The translations under genes were made by a program, and so were the position numbers. A stretch of 64,000 bases of DNA from Diphasiastrum complanatum (lineage: Eukaryota; Streptophyta; Lycopodiopsida; Lycopodiales; Lycopodiaceae): the NCBI GenBank assembly GCA_029204225.1, contig CM055097.1, positions 35,590,804 through 35,654,803 of the forward strand, given 5' to 3'. The first letter of the stretch is position 1, and each line of letters starts with the position of its first letter. Positions 1-10,195 of this stretch are shown piece after piece. The notes beneath the pieces are model-generated. The model saw only the letters and a list, made by a program, of their open reading frames with translations, ran no database searches and was not told where the DNA came from.

Positions 1-2
1 AT

Positions 3-938
3 CCTCAAGAAAAAGCTAAATACATCAAGAGGTGCAATGTTGCACTACATTGCATAAAAATGAATGTTGCAAATGAACTCTTAAGAGAGGTAGGAGATTG
101 CACTTCAGCTCAAGATGCTTGGGAGATTTTGCAAAAAGTCTATGAATCCAAGAACCAAACTAGAATGTTAGCTTTGAAGAATCAAATCTATAGAAGCTAT
201 CAAAAGAAAGGAGAGAGTGCACATACTTTTGTCCTAAGAGTAAAGGGAATGAACAAAGAGCTAGCCTTTATAGGTGATCCTATCAAGGATGAAGAGCTTG
301 TTCAACTCATATTGAATGGACTAAGCTTTGAATTTGACAATTTGGTTCAGGGATATGCAATTATGGGTAAGCTACCCATACTTGAAGAACTCCAAGGCAC
401 ACTCATGGCCGAGGAATCAAGAAGGAGCCAAATGCAAGAGAGGATGGATAGGCTTTCCATCCAAGGTGGAGATGACCAAGCTCTCTTCACCAAATGCAAA
501 GGCAAGTCCAAAGGCAAAGTATCAACATTCAAGAAGTCTACAAAGCTTGAGGATCAAGAAGGACCCTCAAAGGCATCTCCATCAACCACCAAAGTCAAGA
601 AGGACAAATCAAAGGTGAAGTGCTACTATTGTAGCAAGATGGGGCATTATGCCTCGGAATGCTTCAAGAGGAAGCAAGATCAAAGCCAAGCCAACATGAG
701 CAAAGAGGAGGAGGAGGAGAGTTCACATGAGGACTCTCTCATGATGTCCATATTTTCTTCAACAAGCTTCAAAGGAGAAGATCCTTGGTGGATTGACTCG
801 GGTGCTAGTTCACACATGACTAGTAAAAGGGAGTTTTTCTCTTCTCTCTTATCTTATGATGGACCTATAAAGTCTATCTATACAGCAAATGATGAAGCTT
901 GTAAGATTGAAGAGTTGGTAGCATTCCCCTTTGCTTAG
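3..938 (+). pseudogene. copia gag, zinc knuckle and protease start (element A)
   Basis: The frame is open from base 3; the first Met is at 60, but 19 upstream codons are clearly gag, so 60 is not the true start. The N-terminal part is a UBN2-type capsid domain. A CCHC knuckle (CYYCSKMGHYASEC) begins at residue 188 counted from Met 60. The protease motif WWIDSGASSHM has its catalytic Asp at residue 246. The frame ends at 938 because of a one-base shift near 910: the protease and pre-integrase sequence continues in the next frame without a gap. Gag packages the RNA and the aspartic protease cuts the polyprotein. Confidence 0.9.
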
Positions 939-2230
939 GATCTTCCAAAAAGATCAACATAGAAGGTGTTTTGTACATTCTTACAATAACAAAGAATCTA
1001 CTAAGTGTTGGCCAAATGGTAGACAATGGTTTCAATGTTGACTTTGCTTCAAATGAATGTTTCATCAAGAAGAAGGGTAAGATAGTGGCTAAGGGCACTA
1101 GACTTGGCAAACTTTATAGTTTGGATGCATTTGTGGATACTAATGTTGTCATGTTGGCCGAGAAGAACAAGATATCTACCTTTACTTTATGGCACAAAAG
1201 ACTTGGACATGTCAACTCGGGTTCCATGGAGGCTATGATCAAGGAGGAGTATGCTTTAGGCCTACCAAGGTCTATTGGGAAGGAAGACAAGGTTTGTGAA
1301 GCTTGTGCCTTATCCAAGGCACATAAGAAGGTGTTTCCTAACTCCATCACAAAGTCATCTCATCCTCTTGAACTCATACACTCGGATGTGCACATTGCTA
1401 GCACCAAATCTAATGGAGGTTCGTCCATGTTTTTAACCTTCATTGATGACTACTCAAGATATTGTTGGGTGTTCTTACTTTCCTTCAAGTCTCAAGTATT
1501 TGATACTTTTGTAAAGTTCAAGTTGTTTGTAGAAAAGCATCATAATCATAGCATCAAGATTCTTAGAAGTGACAATGGTGGAGAATTCATCTCCAATGAG
1601 TTCAAGGCCTTTTGTGAGGAGGAAGGGATCAAGAAAGAGACTTCTTGTCCTTACACTCCTCAACAAAATGGAGTTGCTGAAAGAAGGAATAGAACATTAT
1701 GTGAATGTTCTAAGGCTTTAAGATTAGATGCTTGTTTGCCCAAATCCTTTTGGGGTGAGTCTCTTGTATGTGCAAACTACTTGATGAATAGGGTGTCTTG
1801 CAAAGCAATTGAAGGCAAAACTCCTTATGAGATGTTGTATGGAAAGAAACCCAATCTTAATCACTTGAAAGTTTTTGGGTGTATATGTTATGTGCATGTG
1901 CCATTGGAAACAAGAACCAAGGAGGATCCATCTTCCACAAGAGGGATCATGCTTGGATATGCAAGCTCAAGCAAGGGCTACAAAGTCTATCTCCCATCCT
2001 TGAACAAATTTGTTGTTTCAAGGGATGTCATCTTTGATGAACATCATATGCATATGCTTGAAGAAGGCTCAAGAGCTCCAACAATCAAGAAGAAGATGGC
2101 CGAGGAGCAAGATCTTGGTTTTGAGGAGGAGCTCATGGAGGAGCAAGCACCAAACTCACCTATCACACCAAGGAGATCTTCAAGGGCAAAAGTGGAGCCA
2201 TCAAGGCTCACATATCAAGGAAAAGGATAG
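912..2230 (+). pseudogene. copia pre-integrase and integrase (element A)
   Basis: This frame continues the polyprotein after the shift near 910. It holds the GAG_pre-integrase zinc-binding region (LWHKRLGHVN, then CEACALSKAHK) and the integrase core. Candidate catalytic residues are present: Asp in HSDV, Asp in RSDNGGEF and Glu in GVAERRNRTL. Integrase inserts the cDNA copy into host DNA. The stop at 2228-2230 falls in the acidic linker before RT, and a second in-frame stop lies at 2276-2278. The same frame then enters RT, so these are point stops rather than the gene end. Confidence 0.9.
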
Positions 2231-2917
2231 AAAGTTGAGGGTATCTCATCCACTTCTTATGCTTTATCTAGTTTTTAAGAACCATCTAATGTTGAAGATG
2301 CATTGAACTCCAAAGAATGGTATAAAGCTATGTTGGATGAGTATGATGCCTTGATTGAGAATGAAACTTCATTGCTTGTTGAGAGACCTCAAAGGAATGT
2401 AATAGGATGCAAGTGGGTCTTCAAGATTAAGTTGAATGCAAATGGGAGTGTTAACAAACATAAAGCAGGATTAGTTTCAAAAGGTTATGCTCAAGAGAGA
2501 GGGATAGACTATGAGGAAACTTTTGCACCCGTGGCCAAGATGGTCACAATAAGGCTAATCATTGCACTTGCATCACATTTTGGATGGATTCTATGTCAAA
2601 TGGATGTCTCTAATGCTTTCTTGAATGGTTTTTTGGAAGAGGATATCTATATGGAGCAGCCACAAGCGTTCATCAAGCATGGAATGGAGAACAAAGTATG
2701 CCATCTCCAAAGAAGCATCTATGGCTTGAAGCAAGCCTCGAGATCTTGGAATTCAAGACTACATTGCTATCTTATTTCACTTTCTTTTGTTCAAAGTGAA
2801 TATGATCCCACTCTTTACATTAAGTTTGATGATGTTGGTATTGTACTTTTACTCATTTATGTAGATGACATCATCATTAGTGGAAATATGTTGATGGTAT
2901 TGAAAAAATCAAGATAG
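2231..2917 (+). pseudogene. copia reverse transcriptase (element A)
   Basis: The sequence keeps the copia RT signature in order: WYKAMLDEYDAL, GCKWVFKIKLN, the ETFAPVAKM block, QMDVSNAFLNG, YGLKQASRSWN and the active site YVDDIII (Tyr codon at 2858). It is in frame with the integrase part, with a TAA at 2276-2278 between them. The frame ends at 2917 because of a one-base shift near 2890, just after the YVDD motif; the following frame carries straight on into the connection and RNase H. RT copies the element RNA into DNA. Confidence 0.9.
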
Positions 2918-2937
2918 ATCTATCCTTAGAGTTCAAG

Positions 2938-3822
2938 ATGGTAGATCTAGGGTGTCTTCACTTCATCTTAGGCATAGAAGTACTTAGAGGGTCTGATTTT
3001 ATCTTTATAAGTCAAGTAAACTATGCTCAAAGTCTTTTGAAGAAGTTTAAGATGGAAGTATGCAAAAGCGTTGACACACCAATGGAGCAAGATGTAAAAG
3101 TGCCAAATGAAGATGATGAAAGATCCTTCATGGACATCACTTTGCTTAGGCAACTTATAGGTTCCTTAATGTGGATCACTATAACTAGACCAGATCTTAG
3201 CTTTAGTGTATGTAGGTTGAGCCAATCCATGCAAAAGCCATTGAATATCCATTGGAAAAAGGCTAAGAGGATTCTAAGATACATCTCGGGTACATTGGAT
3301 TTTGGGATTCTATATAGAGGAGATGTGATTAACCTTCATGCATTTAGTGATTCAGATTTTGCAGGGGACAAGAGGGATAGGAAATCAACAAGTGCCTTTT
3401 CAACTTTCATAGGAGAAGGTGTGGTTTCATGGCTTTCAAAAAATCAAGAAACTATATCTCTATCTTCAACCGAGGCCGAGTACAAAGCTTTGACAACCAC
3501 TACAAAGGAGGTACTTTGGATCAAGAGATTATTGGTGGAACTAAAGATCATGGATTCAGAGGAGGCACCAATCATCTACAATGACAATATATCAGCCCAA
3601 CACCTTGCATCTAACCCAATCTTCCACGCAAGATCTAAGCACATTGAGATATGCCATCACTTTGTGAGAGAAATGGTGCAAGCCAAGGAGATTGCTTTGG
3701 AGCATGTTCCAAGCAATGAATGTGTAGCTGATCTACTTACTAAACCACTTCAAAAGACACCTTTTATGAAGTTCAGATCATCACTTGGAGTGATTAGTAA
3801 AGCAATGATTGAACCAAGCTAG
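2938..3822 (+). pseudogene. copia RT C-terminus and RNase H (element A)
   Basis: It begins with the RT end (MVDLGCLHFILGIEV) and passes through the connection region (ITRPDLSFSV) to RNase H. RNase H motifs visible are DSDFAGDKRDRKSTS, SSTEAEYKAL and the C-terminal HIEICHHFVRE and CVADLLTKPL blocks typical of copia. The natural polyprotein stop is at 3820-3822, 14 bases before the 3' LTR. RNase H degrades the RNA strand during cDNA synthesis. The frame is open throughout but separated from the rest of RT by the shift near 2890. Confidence 0.88.
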
Positions 3823-3825
3823 ATA

Positions 3826-3836
3826 GTGAGGAGGAG
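3826..3836 (+). promoter_or_regulatory. polypurine tract of element A
   Basis: GTGAGGAGGAG lies directly before the TGTT start of the 3' LTR, where plus-strand DNA synthesis is primed. The same purine run appears in antisense at 4991-5004 and 45692-45705 next to another copia LTR, so the families are related at this site. Confidence 0.8.
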
Positions 3837-4329
3837 TGTTAAAAATTCACAATTCTAGCTTGACTAGTTTTGGTCATATGACTTGTAAATAGTTAGATGG
3901 TCATGATGTGGCTTTGTCACACGTGTCAAATAGCATAGGATTCCATTCATAAGGATGCTCTCAAGTAGACCTAAGTGTTAGAACCTTTGGAATGAGTCCA
4001 AATTATGCTTAGATACAAGGGAGAAAAAATAGGAGCTATTTTTGGTAATTTTTGCATTGTTGAGGGATCTCCAAGATTCCAACCCTAACTTGGTAGGGAT
4101 GAAAGATCCACCAAAATTAGCATTAGGGATAGGTTTAGGGCTACTCATACCTGCCCAAAATCGTGATGGATCATGTATATATAGGTGATGATATCTCATA
4201 GTGAGGTTCAACCATAGATTTTTGATGGATTTTGATGGTTCAACTTGTGCTAATCTTATGAAATCATAATCTATTGTTTCCCTCATCATTTCAAGTGTTT
4301 TAGGATCCTTATTTGCTGTAATTTTTACA
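3837..4329 (+). repeat. 3' LTR of element A
   Basis: The repeat starts TGTTAAAAATT after the polypurine tract and ends AATTTTTACA, an almost perfect inverted match, giving a 493-bp LTR. A TATA-like run (GTATATATAGG) lies near 4170. A near-palindrome TCACACGTGTCA at 3917-3928 resembles the CACACGTGTG motif found in other LTRs here. Beyond 4329 the sequence matches a different LTR family. Confidence 0.8.
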
Positions 4330-4990
4330 GTGTTGTCCACAGTACGGCCTGCACCTGAAACAACAAGTACAATGATACTAGATAGCAATCATACATAAAA
4401 ATCACAAGACAAATGACTAGAAACCTCACAAAAGTGTAGAGTGCAAAAGTCTCATCAGTCTTCTTAGCAAAATGATGATCCTTTTATGGATCAAGTACAT
4501 CCATGAGTCTGGTACAGTCCAGCAGGTCTTCACACGTGTGAAGAGTGCCACATCACTCAGATCTATCCATTTGATCCATCCTTGATCCTTATCCAATAGT
4601 TGACCTTCTAGAATATGACTAAAATCCAAAAAGCTAGTCTCCTAGAATATAGGAATATTCCCTACAAAATAGAATCTAAGGAAAATGGTCAACTCTTATC
4701 TTCTAGTACTCTATACACACGTGTGAACATCCACTTGCCATGTGAGAGCATTTACTCATGCACATGCAAGGAAAAGCTAATTTGTAGGTGACTAGTCAAC
4801 TTGACTAAAAACTAGTCATTTCATGTTCACACTAACTAGAATAATACAAAATCAATTTGGATATATACAAATATGAAAAGTACTTCCTTTCACGCGTGGG
4901 AACAAGCTCCACACATGTGAAATCAGATCATCAACATATTCTAATGTTTGATCAATATTTACATGAACCAATTTCAAGTGAGAATTGACA
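4330..4990 (-). repeat. 3' LTR fragment of D1 copy 1, interrupted by element A
   Basis: This matches 45031-45691 closely by eye and ends GAATTGACA next to the antisense polypurine tract. The remaining part of the LTR (44870-45030 in the other copy) is missing because element A ends at 4329. It holds two perfect CACACGTGTG palindromes, at 4531-4540 and 4716-4725, and the decayed forms CACGCGTGGG and CACACATGTG near 4891 and 4910. Confidence 0.85.
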
Positions 4991-5004
4991 TCACTCCTCC
5001 TCAC
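4991..5004 (-). promoter_or_regulatory. polypurine tract of D1 copy 1
   Basis: The minus strand reads GTGAGGAGGAGTGA immediately before the LTR edge at 4990. The same site is at 45692-45705 in copy 2. Confidence 0.75.
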
Positions 5005-5006
5005 TT

Positions 5007-5495
5007 CTAACTTGGCAAATCTAGTGTACATCTATCTACAATTCCAAGAGCATATCTTAACTTAAAAAATGGATCTTTGGACAATGGTTTGGTTAAGATA
5101 TCAGCTATGCATTCGGATGATGGTACATGATGTAGTTGCACTTCCTTGGATTGTACCTTCTCCCTCACAAAGTGGTGAGCTATCTCAATATGCTTTGTTC
5201 TAGCATGGAAGATAGGATTTGAAGCAATTTGTTGAGAACCTTAATTGTCCCAAAATATGTAAGGGATCTCCTCGGCTTCTACCACATGTAGTTCCATGAA
5301 GAGTCCTTTTAGCCATAGGAGCTCTTCGGTTGTTGAAGTCAATGCCTTGTACTCGGCTTCACAAGAAGATAGTGAGATTGTATCTTGCTTTTTGGAAAGC
5401 TAAGATATCACTCCTCCACAAGGAAATGTTGCAAATGCACTAATGGACTTCCTATCCATCTTGTCACCTCTTCTTTGATAACTCCATTGAGACAT
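5007..5495 (-). pseudogene. copia RNase H, broken (D1 copy 1)
   Basis: This is the counterpart of the open 162-codon RNase H frame at 45708-46196. It contains the same DRKSISAFATF start, SSCEAEYKALTS block, HARTKHIEIAHHFVRE and CIADILTKPL end. In this copy the frame has stops, for example where the DNQGSQ block reads TAA near 5240, and another near 5401. It follows directly on an RT stub with most of RT missing. It is not a functional product. Confidence 0.85.
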
Positions 5496-5780
5496 GTTGT
5501 CTGTACATTTATTTGATGTATTTCCAAATCTGTTGTAGCAACAAACGATAAAAAAGTTGAATAGAAGAATGGTTGACTACTACTGTACTGAAAGTCTCAG
5601 TATAATCGACGTTGTATACCTCAGAAAATCCTCTGGCGACAAGTCGAATTGTCTGAACTTGATGAAAGCCTCTTTTTTCTACTTAATGAAGTAAACAACT
5701 GTTCTTTAGGAAAATTCCACAATAAAAGTAATAAACTACTTTGCATCTAGCAATGAAGGAGTTTGCATAGGTCCACATAT
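5496..5780 (-). pseudogene. copia RT and integrase stubs (D1 copy 1)
   Basis: On the minus strand a short integrase piece (FITFIVEFS, then RTVVYFIK) runs into the RT block TIRLVARGFSEVYNVDYTETFST near 5580-5660 and the start of the TTCLNG block, after which the sequence switches to RNase H. The integrase C-terminus and the RT catalytic core are both missing. The same junction in copy 2 shows that the deletions preceded the duplication. Confidence 0.75.
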
Positions 5781-5864
5781 ATCTGAAAGAAAAACATCTG
5801 ATAGCAAACCAAGTGCTAGGGATTGTCTGGACATGTTTGATACAGATGAATGATTTAAGTGTCC

Positions 5865-6640
5865 TTAGCGATGATGCCATAATAATGCTTTATTAACAAG
5901 AACAGAGGTTTTCAAGGCTTGACTAGAATCAGAATAACAGTGTGCCAATTTAGTGATCCTAAATCTCATGGTTATTGCACTTGCAATACATGCAAAACAT
6001 CTTCTTTCTCGACGAATGTGGATTCGGTGATTGTTCTTGACTCTGAGTTTGTTTCTAATTTGATGCAGACTGCTTGGAGATTTTCTGCTTCTATCGTTTT
6101 GAGTATCTTCTTGTAGCAACATAGTGATAGCTCTGGTAAGAGTTAATCTGAGTGTGTCGTGATGATTATCACCCAGTTCTCATATGTAGAGGCCAGGCTT
6201 GAAAGCAATGTCATAATTGCACTTGATCATCCATGACTGATTTGACAGTGACCATCTGTTTCAAGATATTCTTAAACTGGTTAATATGATTCTGAAGAGA
6301 ATCATTATTCGACATTTTGAGTGTGGAGAATCTCCTTCGAAGATGTAACTTAGTAGTTACATCTCTCACATCATATAGTGAGCTTAGGATGTCCCAAACT
6401 TCTTTTGAAGTTTTGGCTGCAGCTACATGGCCAATCTGAGTATCTGATATATTGAGGAGAATCAGCTCGAAAGCTTTACCATCCTTTGATTTCCACTTTG
6501 AGTTGTATGTGTCATCTTCAGGCTTCACTTCAACACCTGTAACAACAACCCACAACTCGTTGGTGATTAGCAAGACCTTCATCTTAAATTTCCATAGATG
6601 ATAATTGGATCCAATCACTTGTCTGGGATAAGACCGACTT
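5865..6640 (-). pseudogene. copia gag with zinc-knuckle remnant (D1 copy 1)
   Basis: The frame at 6211-6618 is a UBN2/DUF4219-like copia capsid (GSNYHLWKFKMKVLL, EVWDILSSLYDV, NNDSLQNHINQFKNILKQM). It continues with a frameshift into 5865-6122, where Cys- and His-containing codons mark a decayed zinc knuckle. The family differs from the gag of elements A and B, in line with a chimeric origin. The homologue at 46567-47371 is also frameshifted. Confidence 0.8.
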
Positions 6641-6815
6641 TACTTTGAGAATCCATTTGGAACTTCAATCTGTCAAGGTTAAGAGAGATCCCATGCTATG
6701 GAAATCAATTCTTTTATACTGAAATAAATCGATTCGATTGAAGTGATATCACGAACGATATCAAGTATTAGAGCTTGCACTCTGATATAATAGTATTAGG
6801 CCTTGAAGAATCAAC

Positions 6816-6827
6816 GCTCTGATACCA
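6816..6827 (-). promoter_or_regulatory. copia primer-binding site (initiator Met-tRNA)
   Basis: The minus strand reads TGGTATCAGAGC, complementary to the 3' end of plant initiator-Met tRNA. It fixes the orientation of the D1 5' part and the LTR edge at 6831. Confidence 0.85.
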
Positions 6828-6830
6828 CAT

Positions 6831-7560
6831 TGGAAAGAGTAGTGAAAAGATAGGTAGAATAGAATTAAATAAAAAGAATTCGAACAACAAGAAAGAAAAT
6901 CTCTCGTGCACAACAGAATAAACTATCTTTCTCTTTCTCTATGCATGATTATGTCTATCAATTTTGAAGAAAACAATAGTGATAGAAATCAAGTTCGATC
7001 TTATAGTAACTAACTTGGAGATTATTAGTACTACAATGATTACATAGCCAAACATTTAAGCTTTAAATTATTAGACAAACAATCAGTCGCGAAGAATTAC
7101 ATAAACACATACATTTTGAGACGAACTTAAACGCAATAAGAAGATAGTATTGATTCAATATGAAAAAAAAAAACAGATGTAAATGAGTACAAGAAGTTGC
7201 GGATCGAAGCCGCATACTCTAAGCTATCTTTGAGCAACTAAATATAAGTCTGAATAAATCGCAACTATTGATAAGCAGTAAGCGCAACAACAATCTCTAA
7301 TCAACTCTAAAGAACTGAGCTAGAATGCTCAAGAGTGTTTATGCTCACAAGCTTGAGAGAGAGCGCTAACTATTCAATTGCTTCAATGCATTATGATCTT
7401 GCTCTAAGATAATAATATAAGCAGCTATTTATACTAAGCAAATGTGGCAACGTCCAATAGTAGGACAACTAATTAGGTCACAAATCATAATGGCCAATGG
7501 GCCATAGTGAGCTGGCATCCATCCAGTTGAACCTTCTCAGAAATTACTTGTGGATAAATT
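6831..7560 (-). repeat. 5' LTR on the PBS side of D1 copy 1
   Basis: The LTR edge next to the PBS is TGGAAAGAG in plus-strand reading. On the minus strand a TATA box (TATAAATAG) lies near 7425-7433, so transcription would start around 7400 and run toward the PBS. The outer limit is uncertain, because no second copy of the outer part is in the window. Copy 2 keeps only the first 70 bases (47534-47603). Confidence 0.55.
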
Positions 7561-7801
7561 AATGCAAGTCGGTGGCTTGAGCCGTTTCTGAGTAGTTATG
7601 CAGACTGTGTAAAAACATGTAGAAATCTATAGGTCTGGATAAAAATTGGACAAAGATTAAAATGTCGATTAGTCGATTAGTAGGAGAATAATCCAAAGTC
7701 CTACATGATCTACTTCCGGGCAACCGTTCAAAAGTTATAGTTGGTCCAAGTTTAAAAAGGCCCAATACCTCTTCTATGCATGGATTAAGGACTATTTTGA
7801 C
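7561..7801. other. no gene seen
   Basis: AT-rich sequence with short shadow frames only. It may belong to the outer part of the adjacent LTR, but no boundary can be shown. Confidence 0.4.
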
Positions 7802-7909
7802 CAAATATCACTTTTGTGAGTGGATAGAGCACCCTATATGGACGCACAGAGGGAGCACCCTATATGGACGCACAGAGGGTGCTCTATGGACACACATAAG
7901 TGATATTTG
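7802..7909. repeat. inverted repeat with internal 26-bp tandem repeat
   Basis: The arms 7802-7835 and 7876-7909 pair at 30 of 34 positions. Between and overlapping them are two identical 26-bp units (7827-7852 and 7853-7878) beginning GAGCACCCTATATGG. A single strand could fold into a long hairpin. Sequence around 7560-8290 has no recognisable coding content. Confidence 0.9.
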
Positions 7910-8289
7910 ACTTTTGCAGAAACTTTGATTGGCTATAACCTTTTAACGGTATTTCAAAAGTAGGTCATGTAAGGTACCTTTGAAAAGCTCTCATCAAGCG
8001 CTTTTCAATGATATATTTTTTCGACTCAATCGGAGCTATGGTTAAAACGTTATACTATTTTTAATAATAAATCACACATTATACTATGAATAACATGTCA
8101 TGCTTGTGGGCTGCCCCCGACGCCGAATTATAGCATTATTAAGAAAACTTGTTTTTCAATTTTAACGAGCTACGATATGTAGATTTCAAATTTGAGTGTT
8201 GTGATTGGTCCATGTGTAAGCAAAATTTGAGAAAAATATATACAAAGAATTTCTACAAAGGGTCTTTTTTGGATTTAGAACTCCTCTAA
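7910..8289. other. no gene seen
   Basis: AT-rich sequence without recognisable domains or LTR ends. Confidence 0.4.
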
Positions 8290-9190
8290 TAAATAAAATT
8301 TGTATGCTTAATGACTTGGTCCTAAAAAGGAAATGTCCAGTCCTTCAATTTAGAGTTTCCATGATAATGTTCAACATTGTCAAAGTGTCTGTTTCCTTGC
8401 TAAAAAACAGATATTGGCTATTTGTTAATACTCACATCATGCTTGGGATAATGTTTTATTCTCTCACCATGTTTTACCAATGTAATTAACCATCTGGGAA
8501 AATCCTGTGGAAGATGCTATGGACTCCATGAGTGAGTTACAATCTTTAAGAGAATTTTCAGTTGCCAAAGTATCCTTGATACCCATATTCTTCATTATCA
8601 AGTCCTTGTTGGCTTGTTTGTTGACCACTCAATAAAGTTTCCTTTGCTTGGATGTAGAAAGTCCAGATGTGAAATCATTATTAACCTTTTCATCCTAAAA
8701 TGGTTAACTTGTTCAAGTGCAATAGCATTTTGGATAAGCTACAAATGTCTTGTAGCATATGTATCGAACTCCCCCACTTACTAACGTTATGATGTGAGAT
8801 TTGTATTCAAGCATACCTACCTTTTGTCTTGACATCACTAATCAAGAATTCTATATTCAATCTATGGGTTATCTTCCTATAGCATGAATTTTGTAGCATA
8901 CAGTTTGTCTTTCTTGCAAACAAAATGAGTGCTCAGCAGTTTTACCTTAACCAACTTCGTATCGTAGATTAAATCTCACAAGCTATCATATTTAAACTAT
9001 CTATCAGTATTGTGAAATTGTAATGCGTATATCTTCTGTGTGCTCAAGCTTGTGCATATTTTCATGGCAGGAGAAAAAACAATCATGTCTAATAATGTGA
9101 AAGTTGCCTCAATTTTGTATGAGAAAGTTGTCTCAATTTTGGTTTGTCACAAATTGAAATAGATTTGTCAATTTTCAAATAAAAAGGACA
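8290..9190 (+). repeat. first half of a split low-copy sequence, inverted homologue at 62300-63240
   Basis: The plus strand here matches the minus strand of roughly 63240 down to 62300 over its whole length, with substitutions and indels. Shared tracts include the CTTGGGATA region (8442 and 63150), the GGTTAACTTG/GGTTAACCTG tract (about 8700 and 62880) and the TTTTCATGGCAG tract (9060 and 62390). The match stops near 9165-9190, where copia LTR sequence begins, and resumes at about 17160. No retrotransposon motif is visible in it. It is probably a decayed gene or other low-copy sequence; the function is not recognised. Confidence 0.8.
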
Positions 9191-9194
9191 ATTA

Positions 9195-9618
9195 TGATTG
9201 TACAAAACAATCATTAAGGGTTATTGATTGCTAAGTCCAATGATCTATCAAGTTCTATGTGTTAGATCTTGATCTAGATGCATTACACTATGATTTTAGC
9301 AAGAGCAATGGATCAAATGATTAAAAACTATGAAGAGCGGCCTCACACGAGTACCTATATGAACTATAAATAGAGAGTGAAGTACATTAGCATACAAAAG
9401 CATTCTAATCATAAAAACTCAAGACAAATGTGAGAATTACAAGCAAAGCTAGAAATTGCCAATGTCACATCAACATCAACACGTGTGAAGAGTGCCTAGT
9501 CATTCAGATCCACCAATGGGAGCCATATATGCTCATTTTCCAAAGTTGACTTATCACACTAGCTAGGAGCCAAAAACTAGTCTCCACAAAATAGGGATAT
9601 TCCCTGTAAAATAGGATC
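9195..9618 (-). repeat. copia LTR fragment, family Y
   Basis: The repeat begins TGATTGTAC and matches 16412-16900 and, more weakly, the whole LTR at 44870-45691. It contains a CACGTGTG site at 9480. The match breaks at 9618, where element B LTR sequence starts in mid-LTR. It is probably one LTR of an element whose other LTR is 16412-17157. Confidence 0.7.
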
Positions 9619-10195
9619 TCACTATGAGAATTGAATGTCAAAAAAAATTCTAAGTGCTCAATATGGGAAAAACAGCTTGCTCTTGGGTAGAGAGAGAAAA
9701 TCAATGATGGAAAACTTGGGTAGAGAGAGAATGAGTCCAAAACACCAAAATCTCATTATTCACAATATGGCAAAACATGCCAAGCTTTCCCTACATGAGA
9801 GAGACTCGAATTCCTACAGTGGAGTTGCATGGAAAGTCCACTTAACTGAACTAATTAACCTACCAGAGATCCACATGTGTAACTGCATGCATGGATGTTG
9901 CATGTATTGCATGTCAACTCATAAAAATGCCTAGACATGTGTAGATCACATAAACCACTTTGCATGTTGCATGCACTGATTGCATGTGGCTTGCATCCAT
10001 ACAGTATGACATTGCATGCTATCTAAACTTCTGCATGTCATCAAAATTGAATCTATCTAACTCAAATCCGACCTATACTAGAAGGTATGTGCTCAATTCA
10101 CATACCTTTTATGTACAGCATGAAATTTAGTGAAAATAACCATGGACATGGCCCCAAACTCGAGATAGGAAGATAATATTTTAATAATCTTCACA
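9619..10195 (-). repeat. 3' LTR of element B, truncated
   Basis: It matches 14384-14961 almost base for base and ends AATCTTCACA next to the polypurine side. The part corresponding to 14233-14383 is absent. An antisense frame shared by both LTRs (9635-9934 and 14470-14700) is only a by-product of the repeat. Confidence 0.88.

Larger units (their letters stand above)
1..4329 (+). mobile_element. Ty1/copia retrotransposon A, 5' end outside the window
   Basis: The stretch carries the copia order gag, CCHC zinc knuckle, protease, integrase, RT and RNase H, then a polypurine tract and a 3' LTR. Coding already runs at base 3, so the 5' LTR, PBS and the start of gag lie left of the window. The polyprotein is broken by only two frameshifts (near 910 and 2890) and two in-frame stops (2228-2230 and 2276-2278), so this is one of the better preserved elements here. 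The 3' LTR abuts the LTR of another family at 4330. A related uninterrupted sequence near 45031 suggests where A inserted. Confidence 0.93.
4330..7560 (-). mobile_element. chimeric copia element D1, copy 1
   Basis: Read on the minus strand it runs from an LTR above 6831 through PBS, gag, a zinc-knuckle remnant, an integrase stub and an RT stub, then jumps into RNase H, PPT and a second LTR. The two LTRs do not resemble each other: the PBS-side LTR starts TGGAAAGAG, whereas the PPT-side LTR (whole copy at 44870-45691) starts TGATTGTAC in plus-strand reading. It therefore joins the 5' part of one family to the 3' part of another, with the join inside RT/RNase H near 5495. A second copy with the same join lies at 44870-47603. 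The far LTR limit (7560) is approximate. Confidence 0.75.

Noticed and set aside
6816-6827. PBS sites as tRNA gene fragments
   Set aside because: Only the 12-base primer match is present, next to LTR edges; no cloverleaf can be drawn.
9635-9934. Plus-strand frame repeated at 14470-14700
   Set aside because: It is conserved only because both copies lie in the LTRs of element B, antisense to the element; no start context or homologue supports it.
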